DNA from: Halorussus lipolyticus
GTDB lineage: Archaea; Halobacteriota; Halobacteria; Halobacteriales; Haladaptataceae
Reading direction: 5' to 3'
NCBI RefSeq assembly: GCF_029338375.1
Contig: NZ_CP119804.1
Location: forward strand, 1,364,001-1,428,000
Length of the DNA: 64,000 nt
The notes under the pieces were generated by a model. The model was not told the origin of the DNA, made no database searches, and saw only the letters and a program-made list of their open reading frames with translations. The position numbers and the translations under genes were made by a program. This document shows, one piece after another, positions 23,999 to 33,227 of the stretch; within the stretch, counting starts at the first letter, position 1; the number at the start of each line of letters is the position of its first letter.

Positions 23999-26884
23999 CT
24001 CGGACGCGCTCGGCCGGTTCTCGAACAGCGAGGAGAACAGTTTCCGTTCGATTCGGTTGATGTGGTCGTAGAACGCGGTGTGAGAGATGTCCAGCACCTC
24101 CGCTACCTCCCGACCAGTCACGTCCCGGTCGGCGTCGAAAAAGCCCGTGTGGTAAGCCATCTGGGCCACCTCCAGTTGGCGCTCGGTGAGGTCCTCGATG
24201 AGTCGGCCCGGCCTACCCGCGGTGTCCAGCGCCCGAGTTCGTTCGCGCTGGGCGACCGGTTCGGCGGCGTCGTAGGTGTTCGAGACCACTTGGTCTATCG
24301 AGCGAGTCGTGACGGAATCGGGCACGTCCACGGTCAGCGAGAGGCCCTCCGGGGTCGCCCGCAGGTGTCGGAGGACGGCCCCGTGGTCGGCGAGGACGCC
24401 GGTCACGAACTCGTCTCGAATCCGGAGGCCGACGAGGCCACCGTCGTCGGTCCGACGAATCACTTCGGCGTCCGCGACGCCGACGAACTCCTCCGCGGTG
24501 GTGACCACGCTGTCTGGGGTCGCCTCCTCGACGGCGGCGAACAGGAGGGTCGTCCCGTCGTCGCTTCGCACGTCGCCCTCGACCGAAAGCGTCGCGCCGG
24601 TCTCGCTGGCGAGTCGGTGGAGGACCGAACTCGGCTTCCGGATGCGGTATTCGAGTTCGACCACGGTGTCGCTCCGGAGCGCCGCCTTGCGCTGGACGGC
24701 GTTGATGGCCGCGGCCACGGTGTCGCCGAGTTCGCACAGCACCGACCGGACCATCTCGTCGAAGGCGTCGGGCCGGTCGGCGTAGACGTTCAGCGTGCCG
24801 AACAGCACGTCGTCGTAGACCAGCGGAATCGACAGCACCGACTGGAAGTCCCGCGACACCGCCTCCTTGCACCACGGGTCGGTCCGGAGGAGGTCGGCGA
24901 CGTTCGAGACGAGGACGGCCTCGCGGGTGTCGGCGGCCCGGACGCTCGGTTCTCGGTGGCTCGATTCTCGATTGCTTGGTTCCCCGGCGTCGGGACCGAA
25001 CTCCAGCGACACGCTGTCGAGGTAGCCCTGCTCGTCGCCGGCCCACGCCCGCGGTCGGAGCGACCGACGTACGGCGGTCGTCTCGCCGACCCACGCGAAC
25101 CGGAATCGGTCGTCGGCGGTCAGGCGCTCACAGACCGCAGACTCGATGTTCTCGCGGGACTCAGCACCGACGAGGGCTTGGTCGATTTCGCGGATGAACT
25201 CGTTGACCCGGTTGAGTTTCGAGAGGCGTTCGTTCTGGCGCTGGAGCGCCCGGTCGCGCTCCCGGAGTTCGCCGTCGCGCTCTACGCGGTCGAAGGCCGC
25301 CTCGGTCGTCGCCGCCAGCAGTTCTGCGACCTCCTCGCTCACCTCGTCGAAGGTCTCGCCGTCGGCCGCGGCGGCCACGAAGACGCCGTGGTCAGCGAGC
25401 GGGACGGCGACGTAATCGCCCAGCGACGAGAGCAGGACCTTCCGGCCCTCTCCTCGGTCGTCGTTCCGGGTTCGGGTCTCGTCCTCCACGAAGGCCCTGC
25501 TGACCGCGCTCCGGCCATCGAGGCGGAGGAGCGGGAGCGGTCCGGCGAGGTCGGCAAACTCGTCGGAGGCCGCGGTCGGAGCGAGGGCGTTCTGGTCGCG
25601 GTCGAACTGATAGACCGCCCCAGCGGCCGACGGCAGGATGTCGGCCGCGTCGGCGACCACCCGGTCGGCGATTTCGGCTTTCGTCTCGGCGTAGAGCAGG
25701 CTTCGACTGGTCTTGTGGAGTTGAGTCAGCGCCCGCTCGCGCTGTTTTCGCTTGGTGATGTCCCGGCAACTGTAGAGGGTGGTCCCGCCTTGAATCGAGA
25801 CCTGCCGGACGTTGACCAGCAGGGTGTGTTCCCGGCCGTGCTTGTCTGTCGCGGTGCATTCGACGTTGGTCAGGACGCCCTCCGAGTCGAGGCGTTCCCG
25901 GTCGAAAAGGTCCTCGCCCAGCAGGGCGTCGATGGTGCCGAGGTCGTGTATCTCCTCGGCGCTGTAGCCGAAGATGAAGTGAACGTTGGGGCAGACGTAA
26001 GTGAACTCGCCGTCGTCGTCGGTGACGAGGACGGTATCGGTCATGTTGTTCAGCGTGACGCGATGGAGTTCCTCCGAGCGGCGGAGTTCCTCCTCTAACC
26101 GGACGCGCTCGCCGACCTCGTGTCCCGCCACGAGGAGGCGAGTGATTTCGTCCCCGTCGTCCTCGGCGACGGGGCGGACCGTGAACTCGAATCGGACCTC
26201 CCGGTCGGCGTCGGCCAGTCCGGCCTCGAACTCGGTGTACTCGCCGTCTCTGGCGCGCTGGACTGCCCGCTGGAGGTCCCGGCGCGAGTCGTCGGTCCAC
26301 GGGAGGCCCCAGAATCGCTTGCCGAGGAGCGCGCTGTCGTCGGCCCCCAGCGCGTCGAGCGCCCCCTGATTCACCCGAACGACGGTCCCGTCGGGGTCGA
26401 GGACCGCGCTGAACTGGTCCGGCGTGGCGAAGAAGGACTCGAACCGGGCGGCGTCCTCGTCACGGCGGCGCTCGTCGGCGTGGCGCTCGACCGCCGCTCT
26501 GCATCGGTTCGGGAGGCCGGTCGAATCGGCGGGGACGTAATCGGCCACACCGACCGCGATGGCCTCGCTGGCGAGCGATTCGCTCCCGTCGGTCGGGGCC
26601 AAGACGAACGGGGCGGTGACGCCGCGCTCGCGCAGGTCGGCCAACAGGTCGAGGCCGGTGGTCCCGGCGTCGGTCTCCTCGGTGAATCGGCGCGCGGCGA
26701 CGACGCAATCGACGCCGGTTCGGTCGGTCGCAGTGGCTACCGCCTCGTCGGCCGACCCCGCTGGGCGCACCGAGAACCCGTCGCTGGCCGAGAACTTCGG
26801 TCGGAGTCGGTCGCGCCACGAGTCGGGACCGGCCAAGAGGACCCGGACGCGCTCGGTTGCGGTTCGTGACCGAGTAGTATCCAT
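23990..26884 (-). CDS. Bat-like sensor-regulator: receiver-like, PAS, GAF and HTH-10 domains
   Basis: A 964-residue cytoplasmic protein. Residues 12-135 resemble a response-regulator receiver without clear phospho-acceptor geometry. Two PAS domains follow (about 145-265 and 275-385, the second with FGYSAEEIHDLGTIDALLGE). Two GAF-like domains lie at about 390-535 and 560-725. The bacterio-opsin activator GAF-associated domain spans about 735-885, and the HTH-10 domain closes the protein (LTERQLEVAQMAYHTGFFDA, then ISHTAFYDHINRIERKL). This architecture couples light, redox or small-molecule sensing to promoter activation in haloarchaea. No opsin gene is near, so the target is unknown. Confidence 0.88.
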   Translation of the reverse strand: MDTTRSRTATERVRVLLAGPDSWRDRLRPKFSASDGFSVRPAGSADEAVATATDRTGVDCVVAARRFTEETDAGTTGLDLLADLRERGVTAPFVLAPTDGSESLASEAIAVGVADYVPADSTGLPNRCRAAVERHADERRRDEDAARFESFFATPDQFSAVLDPDGTVVRVNQGALDALGADDSALLGKRFWGLPWTDDSRRDLQRAVQRARDGEYTEFEAGLADADREVRFEFTVRPVAEDDGDEITRLLVAGHEVGERVRLEEELRRSEELHRVTLNNMTDTVLVTDDDGEFTYVCPNVHFIFGYSAEEIHDLGTIDALLGEDLFDRERLDSEGVLTNVECTATDKHGREHTLLVNVRQVSIQGGTTLYSCRDITKRKQRERALTQLHKTSRSLLYAETKAEIADRVVADAADILPSAAGAVYQFDRDQNALAPTAASDEFADLAGPLPLLRLDGRSAVSRAFVEDETRTRNDDRGEGRKVLLSSLGDYVAVPLADHGVFVAAAADGETFDEVSEEVAELLAATTEAAFDRVERDGELRERDRALQRQNERLSKLNRVNEFIREIDQALVGAESRENIESAVCERLTADDRFRFAWVGETTAVRRSLRPRAWAGDEQGYLDSVSLEFGPDAGEPSNRESSHREPSVRAADTREAVLVSNVADLLRTDPWCKEAVSRDFQSVLSIPLVYDDVLFGTLNVYADRPDAFDEMVRSVLCELGDTVAAAINAVQRKAALRSDTVVELEYRIRKPSSVLHRLASETGATLSVEGDVRSDDGTTLLFAAVEEATPDSVVTTAEEFVGVADAEVIRRTDDGGLVGLRIRDEFVTGVLADHGAVLRHLRATPEGLSLTVDVPDSVTTRSIDQVVSNTYDAAEPVAQRERTRALDTAGRPGRLIEDLTERQLEVAQMAYHTGFFDADRDVTGREVAEVLDISHTAFYDHINRIERKLFSSLFENRPSASEVE

Positions 26885-27010
26885 CGTGGCGGTGTTAGCG
26901 CGCTCGCCGATAAGAGTCTTCGTTGTGTGGCGGCGGATGGCGTCGGTCGAAAAATTCCCGACTGAGGGCCGGGGAGGACCGATTCGGCGGTCCCGCTCGG
27001 AGTAGCGAGG

Positions 27011-28126
27011 TTACTCCGAAGTCGTTGTCGTCTGGTCGCTCGCGCCGATGTAGTCCTGCAGGGTGCCCTGCTCCGGTTCGGGTAGCTTGGCGACCTGCTG
27101 TTCCTGCCGGTTCGTCGGCAGTTTCACGTAGTTGTTCGCGGCGACGTACCGCTCTTGGCCCATGTCCGAGAGCATCGTGAGGATGAACGCCGCTTCCTTC
27201 GGCGAGGTGTCTTCCCACGTGTAGCAGTGCAGGTCGCGGTTGAGCGGGTAGTCCTTCGCGCCGAGGTTCTTGCCGTACTCGTAGGTGGTGTCCTCGATGG
27301 TGAGCGCGACCGGCGGAACCCGCTCCTCGTCCACGAACGCCAAGGCCATGTACGCGACGGCGTTGTTGGAGTTTGCGACCAGCGTCTGGACCTGCTGGTT
27401 CTGGCCCTTCCGCACGTCTACGCCCTCCATCGGCGCGTTCGGACCGCCCAGCACGTTGGCGCGGAAGGAGGTGTCGGTGCCCGACCCCTCGGCGCGACCG
27501 ATTGCCTGAATCTCCTTGTCCTCGCCGTCGTAGGCGTCGAGTTCCGACCAGTTCGTGAGTTCGCCCCGATAGATTTGCTGAACCTGCTGTAGCGTGAGTT
27601 CGGTGACGCCCGCGTCGTAAATCTCCTTGCTGACGACGAGGGGTTGGGCGTCCACGCCGACCACGTGGTCTACGAACTTGTTCAGTTCCTCCTCGCTGTC
27701 GTCGGGGAACTCCTGTGCGACCGTCGCGCTCGCGTCACCGATGTCGAGGACGCCGCCCCGAAGCTTCTCCAGTCCGGTCCCGGAGTGGCTCAGGCCGACC
27801 GTCACGTTGAACGGCAGGCCCTGACCCGACTCGAAGCCGTATCGGCTAGCCCAGAAGTCGGCGTAGTTCATCTCGGTGTCGATGTTCCACTCTCCCGGTC
27901 CCCAGTACTCCGCGTCGCTCGCCGGCGGATTGGAGTTCCAGACCGCCCCGGCCTGACTCGTAATCGGGTACACCGTCGAGGAGCCGCCGATTTTCAGCGG
28001 TCCTTGGTTACCACCGTCCTGTGCCGTTGCCGTCCCGGTTACAGCGAGGCTTCCGGCCGCTCCGACAGCCGCGAGGTATTTCCGCCGCGAAACCCGTCCC
28101 CCGTTCTCTGACGTGTCTGACGTCAT
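27011..28126 (-). CDS. pstS: PstS-type phosphate-binding protein, Tat-exported
   Basis: A 371-residue substrate-binding protein. The N-terminus SRRKYLAAVGAAGSLAVTGTA is a twin-arginine signal without a lipobox Cys near the cleavage site (TATAQDG). The mature part starts with LKIGGSSTVYPITSQAG, the PstS phosphate-binding loop, and later has RAEGSGTDTSFRANVLGG, the second anion loop. It would deliver phosphate to a PstCAB transporter, but no pstC, pstA, pstB or phoU gene is adjacent: the next gene downstream is the HTH-10 regulator. It is either an orphan scavenger protein or serves a transporter elsewhere. A TATA-like GATTTACG sits about 30 bp upstream. Confidence 0.85.
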   Translation of the reverse strand: MTSDTSENGGRVSRRKYLAAVGAAGSLAVTGTATAQDGGNQGPLKIGGSSTVYPITSQAGAVWNSNPPASDAEYWGPGEWNIDTEMNYADFWASRYGFESGQGLPFNVTVGLSHSGTGLEKLRGGVLDIGDASATVAQEFPDDSEEELNKFVDHVVGVDAQPLVVSKEIYDAGVTELTLQQVQQIYRGELTNWSELDAYDGEDKEIQAIGRAEGSGTDTSFRANVLGGPNAPMEGVDVRKGQNQQVQTLVANSNNAVAYMALAFVDEERVPPVALTIEDTTYEYGKNLGAKDYPLNRDLHCYTWEDTSPKEAAFILTMLSDMGQERYVAANNYVKLPTNRQEQQVAKLPEPEQGTLQDYIGASDQTTTTSE

Positions 28127-28524
28127 CGAGTAGGACGACGACGTTTCCCCGTAAATCGACTGCTATGAGTGCCATATAGCTGTTTTAGCTCCACGGACGA
28201 CGGGGGACCGGTACGAAGGAAACAGAGCAGAATGACCCACCTGTCCGAGTTGTCGTTTCGTCCGGACGTTGCGTCGTCGCTTCCCGCGGGCGGTCGGGAG
28301 GTTCGTTCGACCGGACGTGTCAGGCTAGAGAATACGCCTCGCGGTTCGGTCACGTCAGTTCGACCGAGACAAATCGCTACAATTTTCTCAGCAATATTAT
28401 TGTTTCTTATACAAATAGTCGTGTTTCTCTTGGCGTCGGCGACGAGCGTGCCACCGACAGACACACCGCACCGTCACCCCCTGCACGGCACTACCTATTT
28501 GTCGCTCGCCGACGACCACGACGT
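28127..28524. other. Divergent regulatory spacer of about 400 bp
   Basis: Lies between pstS and the flavin reductase gene. It contains an AT-rich block near 28378-28430 (CAATATTATTGTTTC and TTATACAAATAG), the pstS promoter near 28150-28165, and no coding frame with typical codon bias. The length suggests regulation by phosphate or stress factors, but I see no repeated motif I can name. Confidence 0.35.
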
Positions 28525-29112
28525 ATGCCAGATTCGCCACGCATCGTCGGCATCTGCGGCAGTCTGCGCGACGAGAGCGTCACCAGAGTCGCGCTCGAAC
28601 ACGCCTTGGAGGCCGTCGAGGACGAGGGCGGCACGGGAGTCGTCCTCGACCTGCGCGACTACGACCTCCCGGCCTACGACCCGGACGTGGACGCCGAGGA
28701 CGCGGGTGACGCTGACCGACTCGCCCGCGAGGTCCGCGAGGCCGACGCCATCCTGCTGGGGACGCCGATGTACCACGGGTCGTACTCCTCGACCCTGAAG
28801 ACCGCGCTCGACTACTGCGGGTTCGACGAGTTCGAACACAAAACCGTGGGCCTGCTGGGCGTCTCGGGCGGGAGTTTCCCCATCACCGCGCTCGAACACC
28901 TCCGGTCGGTCTGCCGGGCACTCGACGCGTGGGTCCTGCCGTATCAGGCCGCCGTCCCCCGGTCGCACAGTTCGGTCCGGGAGGGCACCTTCACCGACGA
29001 CGAGTTAGCCGAGCGGGTCCGGGAACTCGGCAGAGAGGTGGTCAACTACGCCTTCATCGAACCCTGCCCGCCGACGATGGAGAGCGAGGAGAACGTCGGC
29101 GCGGTTGAATAG
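28525..29112 (+). CDS. NADPH-dependent FMN reductase family protein
   Basis: A 195-residue flavodoxin-fold protein. The FMN phosphate loop is GICGSLRDESVTRVALE. The isoalloxazine-binding loop GTPMYHGSYSSTLKTALDYC (about residues 88-107) is the SsuE/ArsH/chromate-reductase signature, and GLLGVSGGSFPITALEHLR completes the site. It would reduce FMN, quinones or metals with NAD(P)H. The start is ATG 28525. It is followed after 65 bp by an oxidoreductase on the same strand, so the two redox genes may be expressed together. Confidence 0.85.
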   Translation: MPDSPRIVGICGSLRDESVTRVALEHALEAVEDEGGTGVVLDLRDYDLPAYDPDVDAEDAGDADRLAREVREADAILLGTPMYHGSYSSTLKTALDYCGFDEFEHKTVGLLGVSGGSFPITALEHLRSVCRALDAWVLPYQAAVPRSHSSVREGTFTDDELAERVRELGREVVNYAFIEPCPPTMESEENVGAVE

Positions 29113-29177
29113 GATTTATATCGACCAACTCTGCCCCGACCGCAGGTCCCTTTTCCGAGCGACTCGTCGTCGTGACC

Positions 29178-30197
29178 ATGCCGGAGACCAACCGGAAGTA
29201 CCTACTGGCGAAGCGCCCCGAAGGCAAACCCGACCCCGACACCTTCGAACTGGTCGAAGAAGACGTTCCCGAACCCGGCCCCGGCGAAGTGCTGGTTCGG
29301 ACGCTCTACCTCTCGGTGGACCCCTACATGCGAGGCCGGATGGACGACCGGGAGTCCTACGCCGACCCGTGGGCGGTCGGCGACCCGCTTCAGGCGGGCG
29401 TCGTCGGCGAAGTGGTCGAATCCAACGGAACGGAGTTCGACGCGGGCGACGTGGTGACGGGCAATCTGGAGTGGGCCGACTACGCGACGGCCCGCGGGAG
29501 CGACCTCCAAGCGGTCAACCCTGACCTCGGCCCCGTCTCGACGGCGCTCGGCGTCCTCGGGATGCCGGGCCGGACCGCCTACTTCGGCACCCGAGAAGTC
29601 GCCGAACCCAAAGCGGGCGACACCTTCGTCGTGACCGGCGCGGCGGGCGCTGTCGGGTCCGTCGCGGGCCAGATAGCCAAGCGGTCGGGTGCCCGAGTGG
29701 TCGGGTTCGCCGGGTCAGACGAGAAGGTCGCGTTCCTCGAAGACGAACTCGGATTCGACGCGGGAATCAACTACAAAGACATCGACGACTACGCCGCGGC
29801 GCTGGACGAGGCCGCCCCGAACGGCGTCGATAGCTACTTCGACAACGTCGGCGGTCCCATCACCGACGCCGTTTTCTCGAAACTCAACGTGGACGCGAGG
29901 GTCGCTGTCTGCGGCCAGATTTCGATGTACAACGCCGAGGAGATACCCACGGGACCCCGAAAGCTCGGGAAACTCATCGAATCGCGGGCCAGCGTCGAGG
30001 GCTTCCTCGTCGGCGACTTCGCCCCGCGATTCGAGACCGCAACCCGGCAACTCGCCGAGTGGGTCGCCGCCGACGAGATTCGGTACCGCGAGACCGTCAC
30101 CGAAGGCCTCGAAAGCGCGCCAGACGCCTTCCTCGGCCTGTTCGAGGGCGAGAACATCGGTAAGCAACTCGTGAAGGTCGGCGAGCGCGACGAGTGA
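29178..30197 (+). CDS. MDR-superfamily NADP-dependent oxidoreductase (zinc-independent, CurA/leukotriene B4 dehydrogenase-like)
   Basis: A 339-residue protein from ATG 29178 (MPETNRKYLLAKRPEGKPDP); a GTG six bases earlier is possible. LYLSVDPYMRGRM is the diagnostic motif of the 2-alkenal/prostaglandin reductase branch. The Rossmann loop VTGAAGAVGSVAGQIAKRSG (about 155) binds NADP, and DSYFDNVGG is the conserved following motif. There are no zinc ligands. Reduction of an alpha,beta-unsaturated ketone or aldehyde is the likely reaction, possibly as detoxification; the natural substrate is unknown. Confidence 0.85.
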   Translation: MPETNRKYLLAKRPEGKPDPDTFELVEEDVPEPGPGEVLVRTLYLSVDPYMRGRMDDRESYADPWAVGDPLQAGVVGEVVESNGTEFDAGDVVTGNLEWADYATARGSDLQAVNPDLGPVSTALGVLGMPGRTAYFGTREVAEPKAGDTFVVTGAAGAVGSVAGQIAKRSGARVVGFAGSDEKVAFLEDELGFDAGINYKDIDDYAAALDEAAPNGVDSYFDNVGGPITDAVFSKLNVDARVAVCGQISMYNAEEIPTGPRKLGKLIESRASVEGFLVGDFAPRFETATRQLAEWVAADEIRYRETVTEGLESAPDAFLGLFEGENIGKQLVKVGERDE

Positions 30198-30223
30198 GTC
30201 GGTGACCCGCGGTCGGCGACGAG

Positions 30224-30958
30224 TTACCGCTCCTCGACGACTTCGACTCGCTCGCGCAACCAGTCGGCGGCCGCCTCGACCTCCGCGGAGTCGGTCCCGG
30301 TCACTTTCAGTCGATTCCGGTCCTCGACCGCGGGGTAGCTTCCGACGGTCACGTCGAACTGCTCTCTGACGCCCGACACGGCGTCTAACAGCGAGGCCTC
30401 GGGTTGGGTCGTGTAGAGCGTCACCGACACCGCGTCGCCGCCAAACTCGTCGGCCACCTCCTCGAACAGCGCCCGCATCTCGCCGGGAACGCCCGGAAAG
30501 GCGTAGACGTTTTCGAGGACGCAACCGGGACACAACCCCTCGGGATTGCGGAGCGGCCGACTCCCCGACGGGAGCGCCGCCCACGCATCCACGTCGATTT
30601 CGAGGTCGTGGGCCTCGACCGTCTCGGGGTTCTCGTCTCGGTAGGCCGCCACAGTCGCTATCACGTCCTCGCGGACCGTCTCCTCTACCACGAGGTCACG
30701 GTCGAACGCGTCGGCGATGGCGTCGGTCGTCACGTCGTCGTGCGTGCCGCCGAGGCCGCCCGTGACGAGTACCGCGTCGAAGGCCTCGGACCACTCGCGC
30801 ACGGTGTCGGCGACGAGTTGTCGGTCGTCGGGCACGGTGAGGATGCGAGCGACCGTTGCGCCGGCGTCGGTGAGACGGCCGGCGAGCCACGTCGCGTTCG
30901 TGTTCTCGGTGTCGCCCGCGAGGACCTCGTCACCGACGGTGAGAATGGCGACTTCCAT
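30224..30958 (-). CDS. CinA-like competence/damage-inducible protein A (MoaB/Mog fold)
   Basis: A 244-residue protein with the molybdopterin-binding-like fold. MEVAILTVGDEVLAGDTENT is the N-terminal strand and loop, LVTGGLGGTHDDVTTDAIAD (about residue 64) the conserved nucleotide-binding GG motif, and YAFPGVPGEMRALFEE (about 155) the third signature. The C-terminal nicotinamide-nucleotide deamidase domain of full bacterial CinA is absent, as is usual in archaea. ADP-ribose pyrophosphatase activity is known for relatives; the role here is uncertain. The longer open frame from 31015 was not used because the ATG at 30958 begins the fold. Confidence 0.82.
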   Translation of the reverse strand: MEVAILTVGDEVLAGDTENTNATWLAGRLTDAGATVARILTVPDDRQLVADTVREWSEAFDAVLVTGGLGGTHDDVTTDAIADAFDRDLVVEETVREDVIATVAAYRDENPETVEAHDLEIDVDAWAALPSGSRPLRNPEGLCPGCVLENVYAFPGVPGEMRALFEEVADEFGGDAVSVTLYTTQPEASLLDAVSGVREQFDVTVGSYPAVEDRNRLKVTGTDSAEVEAAADWLRERVEVVEER

Positions 30959-31088
30959 CGGACAGAGGGACGCTCCTCGCGGACAAAAGGGAAGCGGTCG
31001 GCGGACGAGGTCCACGCGAAACGTTAAGCGGGTCGCCCATCACGAAACGGATAGTAAACGATTTTTTGGTCGGTTTCGCTAGTGTCGG

Positions 31089-31226
31089 ATGAAAGGGTGG
31101 TCACCCATGCCAGCAGTGCCGCACTACCCCTCGGACGAACCGGACCGCGAGCGAGGCGCACCGGACTTCGGCGAAATCGTGGACGAGATTCTGGAGCGCG
31201 ACGACCCGACGCCGGCAGTCGCGTGA
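31089..31226 (+). CDS. Small acidic protein, 45 residues
   Basis: Encodes MKGWSPMPAVPHYPSDEPDR and then GAPDFGEIVDEILERDDPTP before TGA. The second Met would give 39 residues. An AT-rich block (AAACGATTTTTTGG, about 31056-31069) is centred about 27 bp before the first ATG, supporting the longer form. The frame has haloarchaeal codon bias and an acidic helical C-terminus. A T-run (CTGTTTTTCC) just after the stop could terminate transcription. I know no family. It is independent of the tdk gene, which starts 107 bp on. Confidence 0.5.
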   Translation: MKGWSPMPAVPHYPSDEPDRERGAPDFGEIVDEILERDDPTPAVA

Positions 31227-31333
31227 CCTGTTTTTCCGCTTGCCGGCGTGCGGTGGTTTTCCACGAGTGGCATCCACCACTGTACGACCCGAATCGGCAA
31301 CCCTTTTGATGCTCCCTTGAGCGCAGAACCGAC

Positions 31334-31918
31334 ATGCACAAGATAACGAACAGTGGGTGGGTTGAAGTGATAACAGGGTGCATGTTCTCCGGCAAGACCG
31401 AGGAGCTACTTCGCAGACTCCGGCGGGCCGAAATCGCGGACCAAGAGGTCGCCGTCTTCAAGCCCTCGCTGGACGACCGGTACGGCGAGGGGACCGTGGG
31501 GTCGCACAACGGCCGCCAGTGGGACGCGACCGTGGTAGACCCCGACGAAGGCGTCTGGGACATCGCCGAGGAGCTAAACGGCGAGGAGGTCGTTGCAGTA
31601 GACGAGGCCAATTTCTTCTCGGCGGACCTCGTTGAAGTCTGCGAGTTCCTCGCGGACGACGACCGGCGGGTCATCGTCTCGGGCACCGACCAGACCTTCC
31701 GGGCCGAACCCTTCGAACCGCTCCCGCGACTCATCACCCTCGCCGAGTACGTGGACAAGTATCAGGCCATCTGCGCGAGGTGCGGCGAACCCGCGACCCG
31801 GAACCAGCGACTCATCGACGGCGAACCCGCACACGCCGACGACCCGACAATCATGGTCGGCGCAACCGAGTCCTACGAGGCCCGATGTCGGAACTGTCAT
31901 ACCCTCCGGACCGACTAG
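31334..31918 (+). CDS. tdk: Thymidine kinase, type II
   Basis: A 194-residue enzyme. The P-loop is ITGCMFSGKTEELLRRLRRA (about residues 13-32), VVAVDEANFFSADLVEVCE carries the catalytic Glu region, and VSGTDQTFRAEPFEP with MVGATESYEARCRNC forms the lasso that binds thymidine. CARCGEPA and CRNCHT supply the four zinc ligands. It phosphorylates thymidine to dTMP for salvage. The Yip1-type gene starts 9 bp after its stop, so the pair is an operon. Confidence 0.92.
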   Translation: MHKITNSGWVEVITGCMFSGKTEELLRRLRRAEIADQEVAVFKPSLDDRYGEGTVGSHNGRQWDATVVDPDEGVWDIAEELNGEEVVAVDEANFFSADLVEVCEFLADDDRRVIVSGTDQTFRAEPFEPLPRLITLAEYVDKYQAICARCGEPATRNQRLIDGEPAHADDPTIMVGATESYEARCRNCHTLRTD

Positions 31919-31927
31919 CTTCGAGTA

Positions 31928-32548
31928 ATGACCCAGTGGGTCGAGAATCCGACCGGCGGACGTGACCGAGGACCGGTGGCGCTCGCTCGGGCGTGGGTCG
32001 AAGTCCTCACCAATCCCCGCCGATTCTTCGAGCGCGGTATCGCGCCGGGCGACCAAGCGCCGGGCCTCGTCTTCGCCATGACCGTCGTGCTGGTCGAGGA
32101 GGCCACCCGGTTCGCACTCGTCTCGGGGGCGGCACCTTCCTTCGGCGGTCAGCCTGCGCTCTCGGCGCTGTTCGGCCTCGCGCTGGCCGCGGTGTTCATC
32201 GCTCCCGCCGTCCTCCACCTGACCGCCGCGCTCCAGACCGTCCTGCTGATGGCCGTCGTCCCCGACCGCGCCGGGACCAGCGAGACGGTCCAAGTCATCG
32301 CCTACGCGACAGCGCCGTGCGTCCTCGCCGGGATTCCGTCACCGACCATCCGGGCGGTCTGTACGCTCTACGGCGCGGGCCTGTTCGTCGTCGGCCTCCG
32401 GACGGTCCACGACACGTCGTTCCTCCGGGCGCTCGTCGCCGGGGCGATTCCGGGCGCGCTGGTGTTCGGCTACGCCTTCCGCGGGTTCACAGCGTGGCAG
32501 GACCTCCTCGCGCAGTACGGCGTCGAGTTGGGCACCCTCCTCGGGTGA
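31928..32548 (+). CDS. Yip1-family-like multi-span membrane protein
   Basis: A 206-residue protein with five hydrophobic segments (about residues 42-62, 74-108, 120-145, 150-160, 165-185). The N-terminus (ARAWVEVLTNPRRFFERGIA) fits the amphipathic lead of YIP1 domain proteins, which have conserved Pro-rich motifs in the first loop. The substrate or partner is unknown. It lies 9 bp behind tdk and is probably co-transcribed, though no functional link is apparent. Confidence 0.75.
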   Translation: MTQWVENPTGGRDRGPVALARAWVEVLTNPRRFFERGIAPGDQAPGLVFAMTVVLVEEATRFALVSGAAPSFGGQPALSALFGLALAAVFIAPAVLHLTAALQTVLLMAVVPDRAGTSETVQVIAYATAPCVLAGIPSPTIRAVCTLYGAGLFVVGLRTVHDTSFLRALVAGAIPGALVFGYAFRGFTAWQDLLAQYGVELGTLLG

Positions 32549-32604
32549 ATCGGGTCTCGGCGAACTGGCTGACGGTCGGTCGTCACCCGAAGTTACTCCC
32601 GGCC

Positions 32605-32612
32605 CTTATAAG
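32605..32612 (+). promoter_or_regulatory. TATA element for the gene at 32637
   Basis: CTTATAAG, a palindromic TATA box centred 28 bp before the ATG, inside the spacer after the Yip1-type gene. It separates that operon from the next one. Confidence 0.6.
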
Positions 32613-32636
32613 ACGGCGGCTCGCGTAGGTCGGTCC

Positions 32637-32900
32637 ATGCTCAACCTCATCCTCGAGGACTTCATGCTCGAACTCAAGGACGGAGCCATCAAGAACGTCG
32701 GTCCCTCGAACAAGTCCGGCACCGCGAAACTGTTCGACGTGGAGTCGGCCGAGGCCCGCGAGTTCGGCGACAAGCGCGTCAAAATCGTCTGCGAGGACGA
32801 CGAGGGCAACGAGGTCCAAGTCGCGCTGTTCCCCGAGCAGGTTCGGGAAATTGCGAACGACATCGAGGCGTTGGAAGACGATAGCCCCGTGTTCGAGTAA
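32637..32900 (+). CDS. Conserved haloarchaeal small protein, 87 residues
   Basis: MLNLILEDFMLELKDGAIKN leads into an alternating beta pattern (TAKLFDVESAEAREFGDKRVKIVCEDDEGNE) and ends with a helix, FPEQVREIANDIEAL, and an acidic tail. It may be a compact alpha/beta or SH3-like fold. Very acidic composition and normal codon bias argue that it is real. I cannot name the family. It has its own TATA element and is followed by a repeat-bearing spacer. Confidence 0.7.
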   Translation: MLNLILEDFMLELKDGAIKNVGPSNKSGTAKLFDVESAEAREFGDKRVKIVCEDDEGNEVQVALFPEQVREIANDIEALEDDSPVFE

Positions 32901-33022
32901 CGGACTTCGAGAGTTGTCCTTAGGAAGTAATTAGATGTCTCAGAGGCTCCAAAATAGATTGTAGACAAATATATTTGTTTTCCTGACGCGCGGCGAGCGA
33001 CTGCTGGGACGACGGAGACCGC

Positions 33023-33092
33023 ACGCCACCGCGCCCCGTGCCTCCCCGCCTCCTCGCGCCTGTCGGCGCTCGTGCGGCGCATCCCGTGGACT
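33023..33092 (-). repeat. Family 2 intergenic repeat, inverted decayed copy
   Basis: On the minus strand it reads CCACGGGATGCGCCGC, then a degraded stem (GCGCC...GGCGC), then GGCGGGGAGGCACGGGGCGC and a GGTGGCGTGCGG tail. The 5' flank and the GGGGAGG block are identical to the copy at 8931-9014 over more than 30 bases in total, while the stem has lost perfect pairing. It fills much of the 327-bp spacer between 32900 and 33228. Near-identical 12-base copies (TAGTCCCTCGACAGGAAA-like) at 33121-33160 are a short tandem. Confidence 0.55.
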
Positions 33093-33227
33093 GGTTCCCT
33101 TCGCGCGCCCGGTGGAGTAACCGTAGTCCCTCGACAGGAAACGTAGTCCTTCGACAGGAAAGCAGTCGAGTCGCGTGACCGGGAGAGCGGTCAACTTTCA
33201 AGACGCTCGGCGTCGGGTTTCTACCGG

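Noticed and set aside
24062..26098. A 678-codon plus-strand frame antisense to the HTH-10 regulator
   Set aside because: It is the reverse complement of PAS/GAF codons; no recognisable domain and no promoter.
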